From positions 818,370 to 882,369 of the forward strand of contig CAZIYJ010000001.1 of the NCBI GenBank assembly GCA_964543475.1: a DNA stretch of 64,000 bases, written 5' to 3'. A program made the translations under genes and the position numbers. The DNA comes from JAYSYM01 sp964543475. GTDB lineage: Bacteria; Bdellovibrionota; Bdellovibrionia; Bdellovibrionales; JAMPXM01. This document shows, piece after piece, positions 52,747-61,114 of the stretch (within the stretch, counting starts at the first letter, position 1; every line of letters begins with the position of its first letter). The notes below the pieces were generated by a model, which saw nothing but the letters and a program-made list of their open reading frames with translations, searched no databases and had not been told where the DNA came from.

Positions 52747-53198
52747 ATGTGATTGATTGCGCAGCTGAAAGCGAATCCTATTCTGTTTCCGTAATAGAAG
52801 TCGTGAAACTTTAGCCGTCCCTCGGAGGTATTGCTTGAAGTCTCAACGATCAAAAGAAATGGTGGATGGATAAGGCTTCGGCCCGCATAAGAAATCGCCA
52901 TAGAATCATTAAGTTTTGTCACCTGCACGCGCTCAAGTTCTTTTGATTTCAGTACTTTCCCTTTTGCGTCAGTGGCTTCGACTTTTATTGAGTATGTTTC
53001 TGGTGAATAAATATCAGAGGACGGACTTACTTTAATCCTAACTGTCGAAGCCTGATGTTGGATTCGATACCAACTAGCAAACAAATGGGATGCAAGCCCG
53101 CTCGAAGTTCCGATGTTGCAATCAACCACTGTGCCGCTGGCGCTACCCATTGATTGAACTGAAAAAAGAAACACTGCTGCGATCATTAAATTTTTCAT
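52743..53198 (-). CDS. Small secreted hypothetical protein
   Basis: 151 residues from ATG 53198 (GGAGG five bases upstream). Signal peptide MKNLMIAAVFLFSVQSMGSAS. The mature part has two cysteines (VVDCNIG and FSCAIN) near its ends, likely one disulfide, and a beta-sandwich pattern. No family recognised. It is 31 bases downstream of another small secreted gene, so the two probably form an operon. Its stop overlaps the clpB stop (shared CTAA). Confidence 0.65.
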   Translation of the reverse strand: MKNLMIAAVFLFSVQSMGSASGTVVDCNIGTSSGLASHLFASWYRIQHQASTVRIKVSPSSDIYSPETYSIKVEATDAKGKVLKSKELERVQVTKLNDSMAISYAGRSLIHPPFLLIVETSSNTSEGRLKFHDFYYGNRIGFAFSCAINHI

Positions 53199-53229
53199 GT
53201 ATCCTCCATTTTCCAAAATCGTCGGCAGC

Positions 53230-53595
53230 CTATTCTCTTAATTTCGCTTTTTGGCATCGAACCGATCCAGTAATTTTAAGCGATGAGCTGAAATGATTTA
53301 TTTGGGCATAAACCTTTTCACCGTTTTCAAGTTTTTTGAATTCACCAGCTTTAAAAGTTAATTTTGTCGAGTCTTCGCATTCTGTTTCGCTGTAGGCGAT
53401 GTACACTCGACCGTTTCGCTTTTCTATTGGCGAATATTCGTCGATCGGAATGTACTTAATTGAATCTAGCCCGATGTAGCCATCGTATACTTCGCATTCA
53501 ATGGCTTGTACTGCGTCGCCTACGTTAGCGTGAGCAATATTTAATTCTAGCAATGTCGCTGAAACTATCGCTGTGACCAAAACTAATTTTTTCAT
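53230..53595 (-). CDS. Small secreted hypothetical protein
   Basis: 121 residues from ATG 53595 behind GAGGGG; a longer in-frame start lacks a ribosome site. Signal peptide MKKLVLVTAIVSATLLELNIAHA. Mature part has Cys pairs IECEV and SETECED plus SVRCQK, beta-rich. No family recognised. It is the first gene of the leftward pair with 52743-53198, and the CATCT repeat begins about 110 bases upstream of its start. Confidence 0.65.
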   Translation of the reverse strand: MKKLVLVTAIVSATLLELNIAHANVGDAVQAIECEVYDGYIGLDSIKYIPIDEYSPIEKRNGRVYIAYSETECEDSTKLTFKAGEFKKLENGEKVYAQINHFSSSLKITGSVRCQKAKLRE

Positions 53596-53705
53596 TTTTT
53601 CCCCTCGGTTTGATTTGCAGATCGATGCAGTAGCAAACTCCCTAAGGTTTAATAAATACATAGTTAGTTATTTAGTATTCATTTTAAGCATATAAAATTT
53701 TTCCT

Positions 53706-53760
53706 CATCTCATCTCATCTCATCTCATCTCATCTCATCTCATCTCATCTCATCTCATCT
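53706..53760. repeat. Simple sequence repeat (CATCT) x 11
   Basis: Eleven exact tandem CATCT units, 55 bp, in a divergent intergenic region. The unit is not a multiple of three, but no ORF spans it, so any phase effect would be on promoter spacing. Confidence 0.98.
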
Positions 53761-53771
53761 GATTTAGATGA

Positions 53772-53791
53772 TTTTCGCGGCGCCGAGAAAA
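53772..53791. repeat. Palindromic element copy 2
   Basis: Identical 20 bases to 30645-30664, centred on GGCGCC. Flanks pair as GA/TC here instead of CT/AG, so the stem is preserved although its outer bases differ. Confidence 0.75.
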
Positions 53792-54048
53792 TCGTCGCAT
53801 TTTTAAAATACTTCGTTTTGTAAAAATAATTTGACAGCGAAATCGAACGACAGACCTTGCTCAGGAGAAGACTTGTGCAAAAGGATGCGGCCCGGGATGT
53901 CTCTATATTTCTCGTCGACTAATGCGAAGTATGTTCGCTTGAAGTTACAACAGGCAACAAGCGTGAAGAGTGACTTTGTCTCTCAAAAACCGAAAAAATC
54001 GTATTTTAAAAGTGGGTGTAGATTGTCTTTCGAGAAAAGGAGAACCAC

Positions 54049-54753
54049 ATGAACCTACGACACTTGTCAGATGAAAGACTTGATCAGCAAACTTTTGAAT
54101 CGGTGAAAGCGGAGACAGCGAGTACATTACGAGTGCTTCATCATCTTCGCGAAGTTGATAAGCGCCGCCTCTATTCAAAATTGAACTATAAATCTTTGGT
54201 CCATTACGCAGAGAAACGTCTTGGTTATCCGTATGACCAAGCTTGGCGACGGATCGAAGCAATGCGGCTTCTCAAAGAGATGCCGGAGATTGAAAACAAG
54301 ATTGCTGATGGGACCCTGAACTTAACGAATATCGGCTATGCTCGAGCAGCATTTAAAGCTGAAGCGAAAAAGAAAACTCCACTCTGCCTCGAGCAGAAGC
54401 TCGAATTTCTTTCGCAAATTGAAAGTAAATCTACCCGAGCGACTCAAAAGCTTGTGGCCGAAAAGTTCGGTAGAGATGTCTTAATCCGTGAAACCGTAAA
54501 ACCAGTCAGTGCTTCACTCTCGATGCTGAGTTTTCCAGTCAAAGATGACTTTCTTGACAAACTTGAGGAATTGAAAGGTTTGCTTGCGCATTCTCAACCT
54601 GGTGCCACGACCGCAGAGATTTTGGACTTCGCTGTTTGCAAAACTATCGACAAATTGCTCGACCAGAAACTTGGTAAACAAAAAGTCTCGGCGCCGCGAA
54701 TATCGGGCGATAGGTCACAATTAAAGGGTGCAAACTACCAGTTGCCTTGGTGA
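54049..54753 (+). CDS. Orphan N-terminal half of an HNH-endonuclease-type protein
   Basis: 234 residues with AAGGAG upstream. Sequence such as LVHYAEKRLGYPYDQAWRRI, EAMRLLKEMPEIENKIADG and TLNLTNIGYARAAF resembles the N-terminal domain that in many bdellovibrio proteins precedes a C-terminal HNH nuclease. Here the protein ends after SAPRISGDRSQLKGANYQLPW with no Cys/His nuclease motif, and none is recovered downstream. It may be a truncated relic or a standalone DNA-binding form. The 3' part contains an inverted copy of the palindrome core. Confidence 0.6.
   Translation: MNLRHLSDERLDQQTFESVKAETASTLRVLHHLREVDKRRLYSKLNYKSLVHYAEKRLGYPYDQAWRRIEAMRLLKEMPEIENKIADGTLNLTNIGYARAAFKAEAKKKTPLCLEQKLEFLSQIESKSTRATQKLVAEKFGRDVLIRETVKPVSASLSMLSFPVKDDFLDKLEELKGLLAHSQPGATTAEILDFAVCKTIDKLLDQKLGKQKVSAPRISGDRSQLKGANYQLPW
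54686..54700. repeat. Palindromic element core, inverted copy 3 (inside a coding region)
   Basis: The 15-base core of the palindromic element in reverse orientation, TCTCGGCGCCGCGAA, coding for Ser-Ala-Pro-Arg in the orphan HNH-type protein. Confidence 0.7.
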
Positions 54754-55033
54754 GTGATCGCGTTTGCCTATAAGCTGGCGGCCCCTCCACATGCGGCCGC
54801 GCATGCTTCTGCCAGGGTAAAATGGTTGGAGCTTATTGGATTGAAGGATTGAAAAAAGGCTCAAGGGCAATGTGCGAAAAGGCCGACAGAGCGCACTAAA
54901 TCGAACTGGCGAAACCAAGATTCGCTTCGGCAGCGGCTCCCAGGCAAAATCCCCAGCAAAACTTGACGCCATCCTTAGGCGGGGTGTAGTTTTCACCGAA
55001 TCAAAAAATCGATCTAAAGCTATAGGATTTTTA

Positions 55034-55666
55034 ATGTTTTCGGGAATCGTTGAAGCTCAATCCGAAATTGTGAGCACAAGCTCGCAACCGGGAATTTTGC
55101 GCATCACTGTGCAAAAGCCTGTGGACTTCAATGATATCAAATCTGGCGACAGCATTGCGGTGAACGGAATCTGTCTTACAGTTGAAAAATTTGATCAATC
55201 GAAAATTGAATTCGCACTCGCGGCTGAAACTTTGAGAGTGACCGGATGGGACGAAGTAAAACTTAAAACTTCAAAAGTAAATCTCGAGCGCTCACTGCGC
55301 ATGGGCGATCGCGTACACGGACACTTTGTTAGCGGTCACGTCGATGCGATGGGAAAAGTTGAAGCACGTCGCGAACTCGGCGGCTCACTTGAACTCGACA
55401 TATCCTATCCCGAAGCACTCAAGCCGTACATTTGGAAAAAGGGAAGCTGGGCTCTCAACGGAGTCAGCCTCACCGTCAATGAAGTCCAAGAGAAGTCGGC
55501 ATCTGTGTGCTTGATTCCCGAGACTCTCGAACGAACTAATCTTTCAAATTTAAAATCTGGCGATTTTGTCACGATCGAAGTTGATCCGCTAGCTCGCGGC
55601 CTGATCCATGTCATGAATACTAGAAATGAGACCTCGGACCAAAGGTCCGGAAAGACCAACAGATGA
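55034..55666 (+). CDS. ribE: Riboflavin synthase alpha chain
   Basis: 210 residues from ATG 55034; an open frame extends 54 codons upstream but the family begins MFSGIVE. Two lumazine-binding repeats: GDSIAVNGICLTVEKF and GSWALNGVSLTVNEVQ, with MGDRVHGHFVSGHVDAMG between. It dismutates two 6,7-dimethyl-8-ribityllumazine molecules to riboflavin. ATGA overlap with ribBA. No FMN riboswitch is visible in the 280 bp upstream. Confidence 0.96.
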   Translation: MFSGIVEAQSEIVSTSSQPGILRITVQKPVDFNDIKSGDSIAVNGICLTVEKFDQSKIEFALAAETLRVTGWDEVKLKTSKVNLERSLRMGDRVHGHFVSGHVDAMGKVEARRELGGSLELDISYPEALKPYIWKKGSWALNGVSLTVNEVQEKSASVCLIPETLERTNLSNLKSGDFVTIEVDPLARGLIHVMNTRNETSDQRSGKTNR

Positions 55667-56892
55667 ATACAATCAGTGAACTCATCGACGATATCCGCAA
55701 CGGACGAATGGTGATCTTAGTTGATGACGAGGACCGAGAAAACGAAGGCGACATTGTACTCGCTGCTGACTTCGTTACACCTGAGCTAATCAATTTCATG
55801 GCAACCGAAGCTCGAGGATTGATTTGTCTTTCGCTCTCTCCTGAACAAATCGATCGTTTGCAACTTCCGATGATGGTGAAAGACGAACATAACTTTTCTC
55901 CAAACAAAACTGCATTTACTGTCAGTGTCGAAGCGGCGACCGGAGTGAGTACTGGTATCTCTGCCGGCGATCGCGCTCACACGATCCGCGTTGCGAGCAA
56001 TCCAAAGGCGAAGCCGGGTGATTTAATTTATCCAGGACATATCTTTCCCATCCGCGCTAAAGCAGGCGGAGTGCTTAAGCGAGCGGGCCACACTGAAGGT
56101 AGCGTTGATCTCGCAACCCTTGCAGGTCTAAATCCTGCGGCCGTGATTTGCGAAGTGATGAAGCCAGACGGAACAATGGCTCGAACCTCCGACTTAAAAG
56201 TTTTCGCAGCAAAACATAATTTAAAAATTGGAACCATCGTTGATCTGATCAAGTATCGTGTTCAAAATGAAACTCACGTAAAAGAAATTGCATCAGCTCA
56301 CTTGCCGAATTTATTTGGCTCAGATTTCCGCGTTCGCGCTTTTTCAAACTCGCTCGACTCAGGTGAACATCTGGTTCTTCAAAAAGGTGACATCACTTCT
56401 GATGAGCCGGTTTTAGTCCGCGTTCACTCGGAGTGCATGACGGGAGACGTCTTTGGTAGTTCACGTTGCGATTGCGGGCCACAGCTCAAGCGCGCAATGG
56501 AGATGATCGAAAAAGAAGGCCGTGGAGTTTTACTTTACCTTCGCCAAGAGGGCCGAGGTATCGGGCTCGGAAATAAAATTCGTGCTTACCAACTTCAAGA
56601 TCAAGGGATGGACACAGTCGAGGCAAACCTTCATTTGGGTTTCCCGATGGATAGTCGCGATTATGGCATCGGAGCTCAGATCTTAAGAGCGCTCGGAATT
56701 CGTAAAATTAAACTTCTCACTAACAATCCATCAAAGCGCGTAGGTCTTAAAGGCTACGGCTTAGAAATTGTCGATCGAGTTCCGCTCGTCATTGAAGCCA
56801 ATCAGCACAATGTGTCTTACTTGAAAGTTAAAAAAGAAAAAATGGGCCACTTGTTCGATGAACAAGACGAAGGCGGCGGAGGCAATGCCTAA
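55663..56892 (+). CDS. ribBA: Bifunctional DHBP synthase / GTP cyclohydrolase II
   Basis: 409 residues. N-terminal RibB: VDDEDRENEGDIVLAADFVT and the later GHTEGSVDLATLAGL with the metal His/Glu. C-terminal RibA: SECMTGDVFGSSRCDCGPQL (zinc cysteines) and RQEGRGIGLGNKIRAYQLQD. It feeds both branches of riboflavin synthesis. One-base TAATG overlap with ribH. Confidence 0.97.
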   Translation: MNTISELIDDIRNGRMVILVDDEDRENEGDIVLAADFVTPELINFMATEARGLICLSLSPEQIDRLQLPMMVKDEHNFSPNKTAFTVSVEAATGVSTGISAGDRAHTIRVASNPKAKPGDLIYPGHIFPIRAKAGGVLKRAGHTEGSVDLATLAGLNPAAVICEVMKPDGTMARTSDLKVFAAKHNLKIGTIVDLIKYRVQNETHVKEIASAHLPNLFGSDFRVRAFSNSLDSGEHLVLQKGDITSDEPVLVRVHSECMTGDVFGSSRCDCGPQLKRAMEMIEKEGRGVLLYLRQEGRGIGLGNKIRAYQLQDQGMDTVEANLHLGFPMDSRDYGIGAQILRALGIRKIKLLTNNPSKRVGLKGYGLEIVDRVPLVIEANQHNVSYLKVKKEKMGHLFDEQDEGGGGNA

Positions 56893-57368
56893 TGAAAACA
56901 CTACCAGAAAAGATGCAGGGCACTTTAGACGCTAAGACTTTAAAGATCGGAATAGTCACCGCCCGATGGAATTCAGAAGTGACTTACAAGCTTGAGGCTG
57001 GTGCGCTTGCTGCACTTAAAGAAATGGGTTGTCCTGACGACAAGATTTCACTTGTCCGAGTTCCCGGCGCCTTTGAGGTTCCTCTCGCCGTGCAAGGTCT
57101 AATGGATGCTGGATGCGACGGAGTCGTAGCTCTTGGCGCCGTGATCCGCGGCGAGACAACTCACTACGATTACGTTTGCAGTGCTGTTGAGCGAGGCTGC
57201 ACAGAAATTCAATTGAAAACAAAACGTCCTGTAGGCTTCGGAATTCTGACGACAGAAAACGACGAGCAAGCCGAAGACCGTGCCGGCGGGAAGCATGGTA
57301 ATAAGGGTTATGAGGCCGCTCAAGTAACTGTCGAAATGGTCCAACTCATGAGGATGCTTCCAAGATAA
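56892..57368 (+). CDS. ribH: 6,7-dimethyl-8-ribityllumazine synthase
   Basis: 158 residues. VPGAFEVPLAVQGLMDAG, VVALGAVIRGETTHYDYVC (substrate-binding loop with catalytic His) and GILTTENDEQAEDRAGGKHGNKGYEAA are the lumazine synthase motifs. It overlaps ribBA (TAATG) and the kinase gene (TAATG). No ribD or nusB accompanies the cluster in this window. Confidence 0.97.
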   Translation: MKTLPEKMQGTLDAKTLKIGIVTARWNSEVTYKLEAGALAALKEMGCPDDKISLVRVPGAFEVPLAVQGLMDAGCDGVVALGAVIRGETTHYDYVCSAVERGCTEIQLKTKRPVGFGILTTENDEQAEDRAGGKHGNKGYEAAQVTVEMVQLMRMLPR

Positions 57369-59683
57369 TGCCAGACAACTCTGACCTTAACGATAGCAAC
57401 GAGAGCCTCAAGGCTTCTCAACGAAAAATTGCCAATGAGTTGAATCCCAACTCACAGCAAGAGTCTCGCAAGCGAAAGCGAGAAGTTGCTCTCGTATTGT
57501 TTCTCGGAGTTTTACTTCTATTTTTAACGTGGTTTGAGTTTAAGGTTGCGAGTATTTCTCAGCAGCTTCCATTCTACCATTCGATTTTCTTCTTTGGCCT
57601 CGTCAACTTTAATATCATTTTAGTTTTGCTGCTTTTCTTTTTGATTTTCCGAAACGTCGTCAAGGTTTTCGTCGAGCGACGCGGAAAGCTCATTGGCAGC
57701 TCACTAAAATCAAAACTGATTATCGCGTTCGGTTCTTTCAGTTCAATTCCAACTGCTCTGATGCTTTTGATTTTTATTTTCTACATCAACAGCAGTTTAG
57801 ATAAATGGTTCAGCGTCCGAAGCACGGCGGTGTTAAAAAACTCTCTCGAAGTGAATCAAGAATATATTCTCTCGGCTAAAAAGAAGAACTATCACTTCGC
57901 AACACAAATCGCGAAGAATTTAAAGCGCGAGAATTCGCGTGCGAACATCTCAAATCAACTTGAGAAATTTCGCGATCAGTTCGCTCTTGATTCAGTCGAA
58001 TATTTCCCAAATCTTTTCGGGCAAAGAGTAGTCGTTCTGTCGAAAGATGAATCCATTCCTGAAGTACCACCACCGTCACTTGAGTTCCTAAAAAAAGGTC
58101 TCACGCTGAATGCCGAGGGCAGTACAATTCAGGAGTTCGCCGAAGGAAACTTAGTCCGAGTCATTGTTCCAATTGAGGCTAAGGGGAAAGCTGGGGCCAT
58201 TGTTGTTTCGAGCTTCATTCCATTTTCTCTGATTTCAAAGATGGATGATATTTCTGCCGCCTACGAAAACTTACGAAACTTTAATCCTCTGCAGTCGCCA
58301 CTTCGATCAATATACTTGATCATTTTGATTTTGATGACGCTCGTGATTTTGATGTGCGCAACTTGGTTCGGGTTTTATCTCGCAAGGCAGCTTTCGATAC
58401 CGCTTGAGTCACTTGGTCTCGCCAGCCGAAGAATTTCGCAAGGGGACTACCAGCCGGTTGCGATTGTTTCTGGAAGTAGTGAAATCAACCAGCTAATTGA
58501 AAACTTCAATCAGATGATCGCAAATCTTGATCGGTCAAAGCGCGAAGTACTCTTTGCCAACAAGAACATGACCGATACTCTCGAGAGACTCGATGAGCAC
58601 AGTCGCTATGTTCAGGTCGTCCTTTCAAGTGTCACCACAGGGGTAATCTCGGTCGATCAACACGGAAACGTCACGACCATCAATCGTCATGCCGGGCAGC
58701 TACTCAACGTCGACCCCGATCGTTACATCGGACGTAATATTCGAACTGTCGTTGATGAGAAGTATTATTCGATTTTTAAAGAGACTCTCAGAGAAATGCA
58801 TCAGACTAAAACTGTTAGTAAGCAGCAAGAGATTCGAGTTGATATCGGAGCGAGATCAGTACCTCTGCAAATGAACGTTTCTCTCTTGCTTGATGATCGA
58901 GGAAACGACTTAGGCTCTGTTGTAGTATTTGATGACTTAACACCACTTGTCGCTGCTCAGCGCGCGGCCGCGTGGACAGAAGTAGCAAGACGAATCGCTC
59001 ACGAAATTAAAAATCCGCTCACGCCAATCAAGCTTTCAGCTCAACGGCTAGAAAAAAAATTCGGTGCCGAAATCAAGGACCCTGCTTTTTCTAGCTGTAT
59101 CAACATGATCATCAAGCAAACTGATGAATTAAAGAATTTAGTGAACGAGTTCAGCCAGTTTGCAAGACTGCCTCAGGCGCAACCAGTTAGTGGCTCTCTC
59201 AACAAAACGATCGAAGAGGCAATTTTCTTATTCCAAACTGGGCATAAAGAAATTGCGTTTTCGTTTGAAGGCGATCCATCGCTTCCTAATTTCAAATTTG
59301 ACCCAGAGCAGATAAAGCGTGCTCTCATTAACCTCGTCGATAACGCAATCGCTGCTGTGCACGAAAACGATGCGCAAAAACGTGCGCCACGTGTGGCGAT
59401 CCGCACGCATTATGATAACGTTTTAAAAATTGCGCGAATTGTGATCTTGGACAACGGCGTCGGAATTCCAGAGGCAAATCGCTCCCGAATTTTTGAGCCG
59501 TACTTCAGCACAAAAGAAAACGGGACCGGACTTGGCCTAGCGATCGTGCGCCGAATCGTAGAAGATCATAATGGTTTCATCCGCGCTTTAAGCAATGAAC
59601 CTCAAGGCACTAAGATCGTCGTTGAGCTTCCGGTAAATGTCACAGAGGTCATTGCAAGCAATCAGGAGTTTTCGAATGGATAA
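57368..59683 (+). CDS. NtrY-like membrane sensor histidine kinase
   Basis: 771 residues. Three or four membrane helices (about residues 40-130 and 315-340) enclosing an extracytoplasmic sensor region, HAMP (LGLASRRISQGDYQPV), PAS (about 420-520, GVISVDQHGNVTTINRHAG), HisKA with RRIAHEIKNPLTPIKLSAQRL and HATPase with NLVDNAIAAV and GTGLGLAIVRRIVEDH. This is the NtrY layout. It overlaps the NtrX-like regulator by 8 bases and is fused in operon order to ribH. Confidence 0.92.
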   Translation: MPDNSDLNDSNESLKASQRKIANELNPNSQQESRKRKREVALVLFLGVLLLFLTWFEFKVASISQQLPFYHSIFFFGLVNFNIILVLLLFFLIFRNVVKVFVERRGKLIGSSLKSKLIIAFGSFSSIPTALMLLIFIFYINSSLDKWFSVRSTAVLKNSLEVNQEYILSAKKKNYHFATQIAKNLKRENSRANISNQLEKFRDQFALDSVEYFPNLFGQRVVVLSKDESIPEVPPPSLEFLKKGLTLNAEGSTIQEFAEGNLVRVIVPIEAKGKAGAIVVSSFIPFSLISKMDDISAAYENLRNFNPLQSPLRSIYLIILILMTLVILMCATWFGFYLARQLSIPLESLGLASRRISQGDYQPVAIVSGSSEINQLIENFNQMIANLDRSKREVLFANKNMTDTLERLDEHSRYVQVVLSSVTTGVISVDQHGNVTTINRHAGQLLNVDPDRYIGRNIRTVVDEKYYSIFKETLREMHQTKTVSKQQEIRVDIGARSVPLQMNVSLLLDDRGNDLGSVVVFDDLTPLVAAQRAAAWTEVARRIAHEIKNPLTPIKLSAQRLEKKFGAEIKDPAFSSCINMIIKQTDELKNLVNEFSQFARLPQAQPVSGSLNKTIEEAIFLFQTGHKEIAFSFEGDPSLPNFKFDPEQIKRALINLVDNAIAAVHENDAQKRAPRVAIRTHYDNVLKIARIVILDNGVGIPEANRSRIFEPYFSTKENGTGLGLAIVRRIVEDHNGFIRALSNEPQGTKIVVELPVNVTEVIASNQEFSNG

Positions 59684-61049
59684 AATGAAGATCCTCGTCA
59701 TCGATGACGAAGCCCCAATTCGCGAAGTGCTCAATGCGTCGCTCACAGATGATGGCTACCCTGTGCGAGTCGCAAAAAGCGGCGAAGAAGGTTTAGCGGC
59801 AATCGAAGAGTTTCGTCCGAATGTGGTCTTGCTAGACATCTGGATGCCCGGAAAACTCGACGGGATTGACGTTCTCAGAGAAGCCCGTCCGAAATACCCG
59901 GCCACAGAGTTCATTATTATGTCTGGCCATGGAACTATCGAAACTGCCGTAAAAGCGACAAAGCTTGGCGCATGGGATTTCGTTGAAAAGCCTCTTTCTA
60001 TCGACAAAATTTCGATTCTTCTTCACAACATCGCTAATTTCCAAAACGAGCGCGGCGAAAAAAACGCACTCCTGAATCGCTTGCGTAGAAATATTGCCCT
60101 CATTGGTGAATCCGAAAAAATGATGGCGATGAAACAAATGATCGCGCGAGTCGCGAGCAGCGGTTCCTGGGTTTTGATCACCGGAGAAAATGGAACAGGC
60201 AAAGAGTTAGTAGCTCAGAACATTCATTACCTAAGCCCACGAGCTGGCCGCCCATTTGTCGAAGTCAATTGTGCCGCTATTCCGGAAGATCTTATCGAGA
60301 GCGAACTTTTCGGCTACGAAAAAGGTGCCTTCACTGGTGCTGACAAACCGAAGCGCGGAAAATTTGACTTAGCTAACGGCGGAACACTCTTCCTAGATGA
60401 AATCGCCGACATGAGCCTTAAAACTCAGGCAAAAATCCTTCGCATCCTCCAAGAACGAAGATTCACTCGCGTCGGAGGAGAAGTCTTAATTGAGGTCGAT
60501 GTCCGCGTGATCGCGGCAACGAACAAAGATTTGCAGGCAGAAATAAAAGAAGGCCGTTTCAGAGAAGATCTCTACTATCGCTTAAATGTAATTCCATTTC
60601 ATGTTCCGCCTTTAAGAGAGCGCGGCGAAGATGTAGCGGCCCTCGTTACCCACTTCTCTGAACAATTTGCTAGAGAAGGCGGCTATCGTCGAAAGAACTT
60701 CTCAGAAGCTGCCACTCAGCGCCTTCGCACGCACACATGGCCTGGCAACGTTCGTGAACTAAGAAACTTCATTGAGCGAATCTATATTCTTACTCCTGGT
60801 GAATACGTCGATGTGCACGATCTTCGCTTTGCGGGCTTACCCGATGCAGGCAGTGGCAAAGACACGTCCCTCGATGAACTCTCAACTTTCCGCGAAGCGC
60901 GCGCAAAGTTCGAGCGAGAATACTTATTAAAGAAAATCGCAGAAAACAAAGGCAACATCTCAAAGACCGCCGAAGTCATCGGCCTCGAGAGAAGCTACCT
61001 TCACCGCAAAATTAAAAGCTACGGCATCGACGTCGAAGACATCCTCTAA
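59676..61049 (+). CDS. NtrX-like sigma54-dependent response regulator
   Basis: 457 residues from ATG 59676, seven bases after AGGAG. Receiver domain with acidic pair DDE, phosphoacceptor Asp in VVLLDIWMPGKLDG and VEKPLS; AAA+ domain with GENGTGKE, EKGAFTGADKPK (canonical GAFTGA), GTLFLDEIADM and FREDLYYRL; C-terminal Fis HTH (GNISKTAEVIGLERSYLHRKIKSYG). The DKPKRG after GAFTGA and the LERSYLHRK helix are NtrX-like. Works with the upstream kinase. Confidence 0.93.
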   Translation: MDKMKILVIDDEAPIREVLNASLTDDGYPVRVAKSGEEGLAAIEEFRPNVVLLDIWMPGKLDGIDVLREARPKYPATEFIIMSGHGTIETAVKATKLGAWDFVEKPLSIDKISILLHNIANFQNERGEKNALLNRLRRNIALIGESEKMMAMKQMIARVASSGSWVLITGENGTGKELVAQNIHYLSPRAGRPFVEVNCAAIPEDLIESELFGYEKGAFTGADKPKRGKFDLANGGTLFLDEIADMSLKTQAKILRILQERRFTRVGGEVLIEVDVRVIAATNKDLQAEIKEGRFREDLYYRLNVIPFHVPPLRERGEDVAALVTHFSEQFAREGGYRRKNFSEAATQRLRTHTWPGNVRELRNFIERIYILTPGEYVDVHDLRFAGLPDAGSGKDTSLDELSTFREARAKFEREYLLKKIAENKGNISKTAEVIGLERSYLHRKIKSYGIDVEDIL

Positions 61050-61114
61050 AAGGTGCCTTCTTCCTTTTTGGCCCGCGGCGCAGCATAAAACTGAATTTGT
61101 TAAGGAACTCTAAA

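Larger units (their letters stand above)
53596..54048. other. Intergenic region with a pentanucleotide repeat and palindrome
   Basis: 453 bp between divergent genes, AT-rich near 53640-53700. It holds the CATCT tandem repeat (53706-53760) and the palindrome (53772-53791). AAGGAG at about 54037 is the ribosome site of the rightward gene. A TTGACA occurs at 53831-53836 without a clear -10. Confidence 0.5.

Noticed and set aside
53706..53760. CRISPR-like array
   Set aside because: The units are five-base tandem repeats without spacers; it is a simple sequence repeat.
54754..55033. Possible FMN riboswitch upstream of ribE (a GGCCGACAGAG stretch recalls part of the RFN element)
   Set aside because: The other conserved blocks of the FMN aptamer (AGGGTGAAATTCCC, GGCGGT, AGTCCGGATG) are not present in order.
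54872..55033. N-terminal extension of riboflavin synthase
   Set aside because: The extra 54 codons are low-quality sequence with no ribosome site; the family starts MFSGIVE.
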